A stretch of DNA of 64,000 nt. Source: Bacteroides cellulosilyticus. GTDB taxonomy: Bacteria > Bacteroidota > Bacteroidia > Bacteroidales > Bacteroidaceae. The translations under genes and the position numbers were made by a program. The number at the start of each line of letters is the position of its first letter. The first letter of the stretch is position 1. Below the pieces are notes generated by a model. The model ran no database searches and was not told where the DNA came from. It saw only the letters and a program-made list of their open reading frames with translations. The stretch covers positions 1,488,001 to 1,552,000 of the forward strand of contig NZ_CP081903.1 in assembly GCF_020091405.1 (NCBI RefSeq). Reading direction: 5' to 3'. This document shows positions 8,521-15,732 of this stretch, piece by piece.

Positions 8521-9159
8521 ATGGCAATAGTTTACGACTGGTACGAGAACCCCAACGCAGAAGGGGAACCGGAAGAAAGAGGACTGCACCCCCGCCCACT
8601 GCTCAACGGCAAGGTAAGTATGGAGAAACTGTATTATCGGGTACATGAACGTAGTTCGCTCAGCGTGGGTGACGCAAAAAGTGCAATAGACACCTTGGCA
8701 CAGCTTTGCGGAGAAGAGCTACGCGAAGGTCGTGAGGTACACATCGAAGGATTGGGATACTTTGCCCCTACCCTGGAGGCCACACAGAAAGTAACCCGCC
8801 AAACCAAGAACAAACATTTGAAACTACGTTTGAAAGGCATCAGCTTCCGCCCGGACATCCGCCTGAAAGCTGCGCTGACAGGCGTTACCGCCACCCAAAG
8901 CAAATACACGCGCCACTCCCTGCGACTCTCCGAAATAGAGATCGACATGCGCCTGAAAGAGTATTTCGCGGAACATGACCTGCTGCTTCGCATCGACTTT
9001 CAGGAATTGTGCGGCATGGCTCGCACCACCGCCAACAACCATCTGCAACGGTTGCAAAAAGAAGGTAAACTGATGAACGTGGGAAGACGTGCACAACCCA
9101 TCTATCGGCCTATGCCGGGATATTACGGAATGTCAAGGGATGCAGCACCCAAAAGATAA
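8521..9159 (+). CDS. HU-like (HU-HIG type) DNA-binding protein with C-terminal winged-helix-like region
   Basis: 212 residues. Residues about 1-125 match the Bacteroidetes HU-type domain: IVYDWYENPN at the start, SVGDAKSAIDTLAQLCGEELREGREVHIEGLGYFAPTL, then a KLRLKGISFRPD arm segment. Residues about 140-205 contain IDFQELCGMARTTANNHLQRLQKEGKLMNVG, a helix-turn-helix with a winged-helix look. That tail is longer than in plain HU proteins (about 90-100 residues). The protein should bind DNA as a dimer. It is divergent from the DUF3874 gene and preceded by a repeat-rich leader that it may recognize. Directly after its stop lies a short copy of the CTGAAAGCACTTCC repeat shared with the next two modules. 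Confidence 0.85.
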   Translation: MAIVYDWYENPNAEGEPEERGLHPRPLLNGKVSMEKLYYRVHERSSLSVGDAKSAIDTLAQLCGEELREGREVHIEGLGYFAPTLEATQKVTRQTKNKHLKLRLKGISFRPDIRLKAALTGVTATQSKYTRHSLRLSEIEIDMRLKEYFAEHDLLLRIDFQELCGMARTTANNHLQRLQKEGKLMNVGRRAQPIYRPMPGYYGMSRDAAPKR

Positions 9160-9161
9160 AT

Positions 9162-9175
9162 CTGAAAGCACTTCC
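9162..9175 (+). repeat. Short copy 1 of module-end repeat
   Basis: CTGAAAGCACTTCC, identical to segments at 10635-10648 and 12327-12340 that belong to two longer 94-bp repeats. It lies 2 bp after the HU-gene stop. Confidence 0.85.
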
Positions 9176-9220
9176 CTAAACAAGTAAGAGAAAACGCATC
9201 GTCCCTACAAGAACTTTTGT

Positions 9221-9228
9221 TATCTTTG
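9221..9228 (+). promoter_or_regulatory. -7 box upstream of AAA-ATPase gene
   Basis: TATCTTTG, a perfect TAnnTTTG match, 53 bp before the start codon. No TTTG lies at the standard -33 spacing. Confidence 0.6.
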
Positions 9229-9281
9229 TATCGTTGCGTGACAAAGTAACAGATTTAAAAACAATAGCAGGAGGGTAAAAC

Positions 9282-10629
9282 ATGGATCCATTGGAATATA
9301 TAGTACCGGACAGAAAGAGACTTCCCTACGGAATGATGAACTTTGCGGTTATTCGCCGCGACAATTATTATTACGTAGATAAAACCCGCTTTATCCCCCT
9401 GATAGAGCAAGCAGACCCTTTCTTCTTTTTTATCCGCCCTCGGCGCTTCGGCAAAAGCCTGACGCTGAACATACTGCAACACTACTACGATGTGAGTACG
9501 CACGACAAGTTCGATGAACTCTTTGGTGGTCTCTATATCGGACAACACCCCACACCAAACCGCAACAGCTACTTGGTGCTCTATCTTAACCTCTCCGGTA
9601 TCAGCGGAGAGCTGAATGATTACCGCAAAGGGTTGGATGAACACTGCGGCACCACCATCGAAAGCTTTTGCAAGAAATATGCCGACCTCCTTCCCCCGGA
9701 GACATGGGAAGAACTGCACACCAAAAAAGGAGCTGTAGCGCAACTGGAGTTCCTCTATCAGGTATGCGAACGTGCCAACCGTAACATCTACCTCTTTATC
9801 GATGAATACGACTACTTCACCAACGCCATTCTCGCCAACCCTGAAGGTTCACATCATCACACTAACGAAACGTATGGCGAAGACTATCTGCGTGCTTTCT
9901 TCAGCAAGGTGAAGGCTGGAACTTACTCCAGTATCAAGCGTTGCTTCATCACCGGCGTAAGCCCTGTGACCATGAACGACCTAACCAGCGGATTCAACAT
10001 TAGCACCAACTACTCCCTCTCACCGAATTTTAACCAGATGATGGGCTTCACAGAGGAGGAAGTACGCGAAATGCTGACTTACTATTCAACAAACAGCCCT
10101 TTCCATCACACAGTGGACGAACTGATAGAAATAATGAAGCCTTGGTACGACAATTACTGTTTTGCACAGGAGTGCTATGATGAAACCACGATGTACAATC
10201 CCAATATGGTGCTATACTTTGTCAAGAACTACATCATCCACGGCAAAGTGCCGGAAAGCATGGTAGAAGACAATATCCGCATTGACTTCGAGAAACTGAA
10301 CATGCTCATCCGTAAGGACACCCATAATGCTTCTATTCTCCAAAGTCTGATGAGCCAGGGATACATCATCGGGGAGTTACAGGAAGGATTCTCTCCTACC
10401 AACATCACCAACCCGAATAATTTTGTGAACCTACTCTACTACTTCGGCATGCTTACCATCAGTGGCAAATATCAAGGAAGAATCAGGCTGACCATCCCTA
10501 ACTTAGCGGTTCAGGAACAACTTTATACCTTTCTACAGTCAGTTAACTATCCTATAATGGCGATTACGGCACAAGATTGTAGTGGTATATAAAGGAATAG
10601 AAATGCGGGTATGCAAGGAAGTGACCTAA
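9282..10629 (+). pseudogene. AAA-ATPase_like/PDDEXK_9 protein, nuclease domain deleted and tail out of frame
   Basis: The open frame (9282-10592, 436 residues) carries the AAA-ATPase_like domain. The start region is PYGMMNFAVIRRDNYYYVDKTRFIPLIE. Walker A is RRFGKSLTL (Lys58), Walker B is IYLFIDEYDYF (Asp174, Glu175), and the sensor is ITGVSP. The family normally continues into a C-terminal PD-(D/E)XK nuclease domain and is over 500 residues long. Here the frame ends abruptly after VQEQLYTFLQSVNY with an unrelated 15-residue tail. In another frame, 10570-10629 encodes HKIVVVYKGIEMRVCKEVT followed by TAA, which I recognize as the usual C-terminus of this family. So roughly the whole nuclease domain was lost by an internal deletion that also shifted the frame. 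The ATPase part may still be made. The family's role is unknown; its wide scatter in accessory regions suggests mobile or defence-linked functions. Confidence 0.8.
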
Positions 10630-10716
10630 TCCGCCTGAAAGCACTTCCTTGTCTTTCAGGCGGTAGTTTCAGCGGAAAAGCCGATGAATAAGGCAACGAT
10701 GAAAGATGAAAGAACT
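10623..10716 (+). repeat. 94-bp direct repeat, copy A
   Basis: This segment aligns without gaps to 12315-12408; by eye there are about 12 mismatches (about 87% identity), nearly all transitions. It begins at the stop of the AAA-ATPase remnant and contains the hairpin 10631-10663. It also contains the ATG at 10684, which therefore is probably not the real start of the next gene. Confidence 0.9.
10631..10663 (+). terminator. Hairpin after AAA-ATPase remnant
   Basis: CCGCCTGAAAG at 10631-10641 pairs perfectly with CTTTCAGGCGG at 10653-10663. It begins 1 bp after the ancestral stop codon. No T-run follows. In repeat copy B the matching stem is degraded. Confidence 0.6.
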
Positions 10717-10740
10717 CCATACTATTTTATAAATAATGAG

Positions 10741-10748
10741 TACTTTTG
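10741..10748 (+). promoter_or_regulatory. -7 box of AlbA_2 gene
   Basis: TACTTTTG (TAnnTTTG) ends 19 bp before the ATG at 10768. Its position implies a short leader and argues for 10768 rather than 10684 as the translation start. Confidence 0.55.
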
Positions 10749-10767
10749 TAAATCAAAAGTATACGCA

Positions 10768-12219
10768 ATGAAAATAGATAGCATTGAAGATATAAAGGAG
10801 CAGATAGCCCAAACTGAAAATGAGCAGGTGGAATTTAAAGAAACTACCGGACAGCTAGAGCGCGGTATGGAAACACTTTGCGCTTTCCTTAACAGGGAAG
10901 GTGGAACCGTCTTGTTTGGAATCTCCGACAAAGGCAAGATAATCGGACAAGAAATAGCAGATAGTACCAAAAGAAGCATCGCAGAAGCAATCAACAGACT
11001 GGAGCCAACGGCAATTGCACAAATATCATATATACCTATTCCTGACAACAATAAAAAAGTAGTAGTCCTCCATGCTGAAGAATCAAGTATGAATCGCCCG
11101 TTTTGCTATAAAGGACGTCCATATTACCGAGTGGAAAGTGTGACCACTACGATGCCGCAAGCTGTATATAACGAATTACTAATACTACGTGACGGAGCAA
11201 AATATCGTTGGGAGCTATTCAGGAATCCAGACTTCACATTGCAGGATATAGACGAGAACGAGGTACTGAAAACCGTAAGGTTAGGTATCGAATACGGTCG
11301 CTTGCCTGAAAATACTGGTAATAACATACCTGTGATTCTAGAGAAATTCGGGTTGTTGAAAAATGGTATGTTGAACCATGCGGCAGCTGTACTGTTTGCC
11401 AACCGGGAATTGGTGGAATACCCACAGTGCCTTTTGAGACTAGCACGCTTCAAAGGTACAGATAAAACCGTCTTTATGGATAATCAGCGCATACAAGGTA
11501 ATCTGTTCAAGCTATTGGATGCGGCTATGGCCTTTATTTTCAAACACCTTTCATTATCTGGTGTAACAGAAGGACTGGAGCGAGAAGAACATCTGACTAT
11601 ACCTTATAAAGCAATACGCGAAGGAGTAGTCAATAGCTTATGCCACAGGAACTACCGCACAGCTGGAGGTTCAGTAGGCATTGCCATTTACGATGACCGT
11701 GTAGAGATAGAAAACCCCGGTACATTTCCGCACAATTGGGATATGGAAAAGATGAAATCCGAATATTGTTCTGAACCTCAAAATCCGTTCATTGCCAATG
11801 TCCTCTACAAGCGTAAACTGTTAGAAAATTGGGGACGAGGTATCAGCTTGATGACAGAAGAATGTAAGAAAGCCAGATTGCCCGAACCCGAATACAAGTT
11901 AGGCGATGGCTTTGTAGTACTTGTATTCCGATTTGCTAAATCTGATCCGACAAGTACCCGACAAGCACCCGACAAGTACCCGACAAGTACCCGACAAGTG
12001 GAATCGCTCATCAGATTGATTGGTGAAAATCTATATTCGGTAAAGGAAATGATGCAACTGATGCAACTGAAAGACAGAGAAAATTTCTTGAATAATTATC
12101 TGACCCCCTCCATTTATGCGGGATGGGTAGAACCCTTATATCCTAACCAGCCCAAGCATCCTAAACAGAAATACTATCTTACAGAGAAGGGGAAAGCATT
12201 GCTTACAAACGGTATATGA
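10768..12219 (+). CDS. AlbA_2 (Schlafen AAA_4) ATP-binding putative transcriptional regulator
   Basis: 483 residues from the ATG at 10768. An open frame exists from 10684, but it begins inside a repeat and upstream of the likely -7 box. Residues about 15-130 are an AlbA_2/Schlafen-type domain: ENEQVEFKET, LCAFLNREGGTVLFGISDKG, then YYRVESVTTTMP. Residues about 275-390 are a GHKL-like ATP-binding region with REGVVNSLCHRNY (Asn289), IENPGTFP and LLENWGRGISLM. Residues about 393-411 are a TSTRQ-rich linker encoded by five 11-bp tandem repeats. After it comes a winged-helix-like tail (SVKEMMQLMQL...YYLTEKGKAL). Proteins of this family are annotated as regulators or as parts of defence modules. 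The gene sits between two remnants of AAA-ATPase/nuclease genes, as if it had replaced one of them. Family is sure, function is not. Confidence 0.85.
   Translation: MKIDSIEDIKEQIAQTENEQVEFKETTGQLERGMETLCAFLNREGGTVLFGISDKGKIIGQEIADSTKRSIAEAINRLEPTAIAQISYIPIPDNNKKVVVLHAEESSMNRPFCYKGRPYYRVESVTTTMPQAVYNELLILRDGAKYRWELFRNPDFTLQDIDENEVLKTVRLGIEYGRLPENTGNNIPVILEKFGLLKNGMLNHAAAVLFANRELVEYPQCLLRLARFKGTDKTVFMDNQRIQGNLFKLLDAAMAFIFKHLSLSGVTEGLEREEHLTIPYKAIREGVVNSLCHRNYRTAGGSVGIAIYDDRVEIENPGTFPHNWDMEKMKSEYCSEPQNPFIANVLYKRKLLENWGRGISLMTEECKKARLPEPEYKLGDGFVVLVFRFAKSDPTSTRQAPDKYPTSTRQVESLIRLIGENLYSVKEMMQLMQLKDRENFLNNYLTPSIYAGWVEPLYPNQPKHPKQKYYLTEKGKALLTNGI
11947..12001 (+). repeat. Five 11-bp tandem repeats inside AlbA_2 coding sequence
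   Basis: The unit CCGACAAGTAC occurs at 11947, 11958 (one C for T), 11969, 11980 and 11991 (last two bases differ). Because 11 is not a multiple of 3, gain or loss of one unit would shift the frame and replace the C-terminal winged-helix-like region. Confidence 0.95.
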
Positions 12220-12383
12220 CAATAGCAGAGATGAACTATGCCAAGTACAAAGACCCCGAAACCCGCGTGGAAGAGCTGCGTCAGGAAGCCATTGCACAAG
12301 CCAATCGCTACGCCGACTTAATCCTCCTGAAAGCACTTCCCCATCCTTCAGACGGCAGTTTCAGCGGAAAAGCCAATGAATGA
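12216..12383 (+). pseudogene. Fragment of PD-(D/E)XK nuclease domain (second AAA-ATPase-family remnant)
   Basis: A 55-codon frame whose ATG overlaps the AlbA_2 stop encodes TIAEMNYAKYKDPETRV and EELRQEAIAQANRYAD. This matches, from memory, the nuclease-core region of the AAA-ATPase_like/PDDEXK_9 family, where the active-site strand reads E-x-K. Here it reads Glu-Met-Asn, so the catalytic Lys appears lost. After RYAD the sequence passes directly into the 94-bp repeat, which supplies the remaining codons. The ATPase part and the family C-terminus are missing, so this is a decayed remnant. Confidence 0.7.
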
Positions 12384-12408
12384 GACAACAATGAAAGATG
12401 AAAGAACT
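12315..12408 (+). repeat. 94-bp direct repeat, copy B
   Basis: Second copy of the repeat at 10623-10716, same length. It follows the nuclease fragment just as copy A follows the AAA-ATPase tail, so both are probably the 3' flank of ancestral tandem gene copies. It runs into the strong terminator at 12401-12453. Confidence 0.9.
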
Positions 12409-12453
12409 TTGCAGATAATCAGTACGTACTGAATTATCTGCAAAGTTCTTTTT
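12401..12453 (+). terminator. Strong terminator ending the accessory region
   Basis: AAAGAACTTTGCAGATAAT at 12401-12419 pairs with its exact complement at 12433-12451. The inner CAGTACGTACTG extends the stem, with one bulged A. The right arm ends in a T-run. Confidence 0.85.
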
Positions 12454-12478
12454 AATTGTCACGAAAGAAGACATATAC

Positions 12479-12525
12479 GTCACAAATGTGTAACACGCAA
12501 ATCACTATAAACCACCATATTTGCA
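12479..12525 (+). promoter_or_regulatory. Promoter region of GH92 gene with motif shared with GH97 promoter
   Basis: GTCACAAAT at 12479-12487 lies 41 bp upstream of the TTTGCA of a near-consensus -7 box (CATATTTG, 12516-12523). The GH97 promoter at 15659-15704 has the same GTCACAAAT 40 bp before TTTGCA, and both have a CTATAAA block in between. This suggests common regulation. Confidence 0.5.
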
Positions 12526-12554
12526 GGAAATATTATATCAATAAATCCAATAAC

Positions 12555-14718
12555 ATGAAACAAAAGATTCTTTTCTTATCATTCTTATTGGGAGCCAGTT
12601 CTCTCTTATTCTCCCAAAGCAAGAAAGATATAGTAGACTATGTAAACCCACTACACCTATGCATCTAACCGTATCAGAGGTTTCAAACAAACACATCAAC
12701 CCAGTCCCTGGATAAACGACTACGGACAGTTCGCCATCATGCCCATTACAGGTGAGCCCGTATTCGACCAAGACAAGCGTGCAAGCTGGTTCAATCATAA
12801 ATCTGAGGTATCTACACCCTATTACTACCGCGCATTCCTTTCTGATCACAATATTACAACCGAAATTGTCCCTACGGAGCGTGCAGCCATATTCCGCTTC
12901 ACTTTTCCCGAGAGCAAAGATTCTTATGTAGTAATTGATGCATTCGACAATGGTTCGTATGTGAAAGTGATTCCGGCCGAGAATAAAATCATCGGTTACA
13001 CGACCAAAAACAGCGGTGGTGTACCGGCCAACTTTAAGAATTACTTCACCATTACTTTCGACAAGCCCTTCACTTACTCGGCAACCGTAAGCAATGGTGA
13101 AATCAAAATGGGCCAACCGGACGTTAAGGAAAATCATGCCGGAGCCATTATCGGATTCGCAACCCGCAAGGGAGAGAAAGTATGCGCCCGCATCGCATCT
13201 TCTTTCATCAGTCCCGAACAGGCAGAGCAGAACCTGAAAGAACTCGGCTCTATGAATCTGGAGGAACTGAAGCAGAAAGGTAAAGAGCGCTGGAATGAGG
13301 TACTGGGCCGAATAGAGGTTGAATCGGACAGTGAAGAGCAACTTCGCACCTTCTACTCCTGCTTATACCGCAGCGTATTATTTCCCCGGACGTTCCATGA
13401 GATTGATGCGGCGGGAAACATCCTGCATTATAGCCCGCACACCGGCAAGGTGATGCCCGGACGCTTCTTTACAGATACCGGCTTTTGGGACTCCTTCCGC
13501 GGAGAACTCCCAATGATTAACCTGATATACCCTTCCATGAGCCAACAAATGGAAGAAGGTTTCCTGAATGCCTATCTGGAGAGTGGTTTCTTCCCGGAAT
13601 GGGCCAGTCCCGGACATCGCGACTGTATGGTAGGCAATAATTCCGCATCGGTAGTGGCAGATGCCTATGTGAAAGGCAACATCAAACAGAATGCCGAGAA
13701 AATGTATGAAGGTCTGTTGCATGGAGCCAACAACCAGCATCCCACGGTTCCTTCTTCCGGCCGCATGGGCTACAAGGAATACAATGAATTGGGATATGTA
13801 CCTTCCGATATCGGTCAGAGTGCAGCCCGTACCCTTGAATACGCCTACAATGACTGGTGTATCTATCAGATGGGAAAGAAACTGGGCAGACCGGCATCGG
13901 AACTGGACATCTACAAGAAGCGCAGCCAGAACTATAAGAACCTGTTCTATGCTCCTTACAGCCTGATGAGCGGCAAAGACCGCAACGGCAACTTCCCGCA
14001 GCACTTCGATCCGGTGGAATGGTGGGGACCTTTCACTGAAGGAAACAGCTGGCATTATTCCTGGTCCGTATTCCATGATATGCGGGGCTTAATAAACCTG
14101 ATGGGAGGCGACAAGAACTTTGTGGCTATGCTCGACTCTGTATTTACTACACCGCCCGTATTCGGTGCAAACACCAATACCCGGCAAAGCCTGATACACG
14201 AAATGCGCGAAATGCAAGTCATTGATATGGGACAGTACGCACATGGCAACCAGCCCATACAACACATGATTTATCTCTATAACTACGCCGGACAACCCTG
14301 GAAAACACAGTATTGGGTACGCGAAGTAATGAACCGTCTATACCAGCCAACCCCTGACGGGTATTGCAGAGACGAAGATAACGGACAAACTTCAGCCTGG
14401 TATGTCATGTCGGCATTGGGCTTTTATTCCGTCTGCCCGGGTACGGACGAATATGTGTTGGGAGCACCACTCTTCAAGAGTGTAAAGGTTCACCTGGAGA
14501 ATGGCAAAACAATCGAGATATCAGCACCGGAAAACAGTGATGAGAACCGCTATATCGGCAATATACGATACAATGGCAAGAAGTATGACAAGAACTATCT
14601 GAACCATTCCTTATTGATAAAAGGCGCCAAAATCAGGTTCGACATGAGTAGTGAACCCAATTATAAACGCGGTACGGAACCGGATAGTTTCCCTTATTCT
14701 TTCTCAGATAAAGAGTAA
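12555..14718 (+). pseudogene. GH92 alpha-mannosidase gene with internal deletion and frameshift near N-terminus
   Basis: The signal peptide MKQKILFLSFLLGASSLLFSQ and the GH92 start KDIVDYVNPL are read from 12555, but that frame stops at 12666-12668. The GH92 body continues in a different frame from about 12652 (TYASNRIRGFKQTHQPSPW) to 14718. Between DYVNPL and YASN, family members carry roughly 35-40 residues (the IGT...PWGM...GWTYT region) that are absent here, so a deletion of about 115 bp shifted the frame. Without repair only a leaderless 659-residue product from an internal ATG (12739) is possible. The catalytic region has NGQTSAWYVMSALGFY with the DxD pair DED. At the general-acid position the usual GNEP reads GNQP, with Gln at 14251-14253. 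A Glu-to-Gln change here is known from GH92 enzymes acting on mannose-phosphate links. Reported as broken with high confidence; specificity is inferred. Confidence 0.8.
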
Positions 14719-14740
14719 TAATCATGATATATTAAGCAAT

Positions 14741-15598
14741 ATGAAAAGAAAAAGAACACTTTGGTTAATGTGCCTGCTACTATGTGCAGGTACACTTCTG
14801 GCACAAGAATACAGAACGGATAAGGCTATCAGTTATCGTCCTGATAGCAAAAATGAATATGTACAGAAGAAATGTTTGTTAGATGTTTACTATCCGGCAA
14901 ATAAGACAAACTTTACGACTGTAGTATGGTATCACGGTGGTGGACTGACGGTAGGTGACCGTGAACTCCCGAGAGAGCTGCAAGGGCAAGGTCTCTGTAT
15001 TGTCGGGGTAAGCTACCGTCTCTGCGCAGGCAACAAGGACCCGAAAGCCATAAACGCCGGTATCACTACTGATGATTGCGTGGATGATGCTGCCGCAGCG
15101 GCTGCCTGGGTAATGAAGAATATCGAACGTTATGGAGGAGACCCCAACAAAATTTACTTAGCCGGACATTCCGCTGGTGGTTACTTAGTCTCCATGATAG
15201 GGTTAGACAAACGACGTCTGGCTAAATATGATGTAGATGTTGATAAGTTTGCAGCGCTCATACCATTCAGTGGACAGATGATCACACACTTCCAAAACCG
15301 TAGAGACAGAGGCATACCCGATCTTCAGCCATTGATTGATGAGGCTGCTCCTTTATACTACGTCCGCAAAGATTGTCCGCCTATTCTGTTGATTTGTGGT
15401 GATCGTGAACGTGAAATGTTGGGCCGCTACGAAGAAAATGCTTATATGTGGCGTATGCTTAAGCTAACAGGCCATCCGGCAGCGTATCTGTATGAACTGG
15501 ACGGATTCGACCATGGTACAATGTCACGCCCCGCGCACTACATTTTACTGGAATATATTCGTAATCGGGAGTCTGAAAAGTACACTTATTATAGGTGA
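14741..15598 (+). CDS. Secreted alpha/beta-hydrolase esterase
   Basis: 285 residues from the ATG at 14741; the longer frame from 14651 overlaps the GH92 gene and lacks a proper start. The signal peptide is MKRKRTLWLMCLLLCAGTLLAQ. The alpha/beta-hydrolase fold shows an oxyanion motif WYHGGGL, the nucleophile elbow GHSAGG and a C-terminal GFDHGTM with the catalytic His. The arrangement is that of the hormone-sensitive-lipase/BD-FAE-like carbohydrate esterases found in PULs. The likely role is removal of acyl groups (acetyl or similar) from glycans in the periplasm. It sits 22 bp after the GH92 gene and so is probably co-transcribed with it. The downstream GH97 gene has its own promoter. Confidence 0.8.
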   Translation: MKRKRTLWLMCLLLCAGTLLAQEYRTDKAISYRPDSKNEYVQKKCLLDVYYPANKTNFTTVVWYHGGGLTVGDRELPRELQGQGLCIVGVSYRLCAGNKDPKAINAGITTDDCVDDAAAAAAWVMKNIERYGGDPNKIYLAGHSAGGYLVSMIGLDKRRLAKYDVDVDKFAALIPFSGQMITHFQNRRDRGIPDLQPLIDEAAPLYYVRKDCPPILLICGDREREMLGRYEENAYMWRMLKLTGHPAAYLYELDGFDHGTMSRPAHYILLEYIRNRESEKYTYYR

Positions 15599-15658
15599 AG
15601 AGGGCTAGCATACAAGTATGCCCAACCTTACAATAATGCCAGAGAAATATACAACTAT

Positions 15659-15704
15659 GTCACAAATACATAATTATAAATCTATAAAACCCATTACTTT
15701 TGCA
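15659..15704 (+). promoter_or_regulatory. Promoter of GH97 gene with shared GTCACAAAT motif
   Basis: The -7 box TACTTTTG is at 15695-15702. GTCACAAAT at 15659-15667 lies at the same distance upstream as in the GH92 promoter. TATGT/ACATA around it forms a 5-bp inverted repeat with a 7-nt spacer. Confidence 0.6.
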
Positions 15705-15732
15705 CACAAAGAAAATTAAAAAAACAAATACC

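Noticed and set aside
10684..10767. Upstream start extending the AlbA_2 protein by 28 residues
   Set aside because: The extension is encoded partly by the 94-bp repeat and lies upstream of the likely -7 box; the domain begins after the ATG at 10768.
11947..12001. Tandem repeats considered as a CRISPR array
   Set aside because: Units are 11 bp, adjacent without spacers, and lie in a coding sequence.
12538..13341. 267-codon minus-strand frame over the GH92 gene
   Set aside because: It runs opposite a recognizable GH92 sequence; no family resemblance and no promoter.
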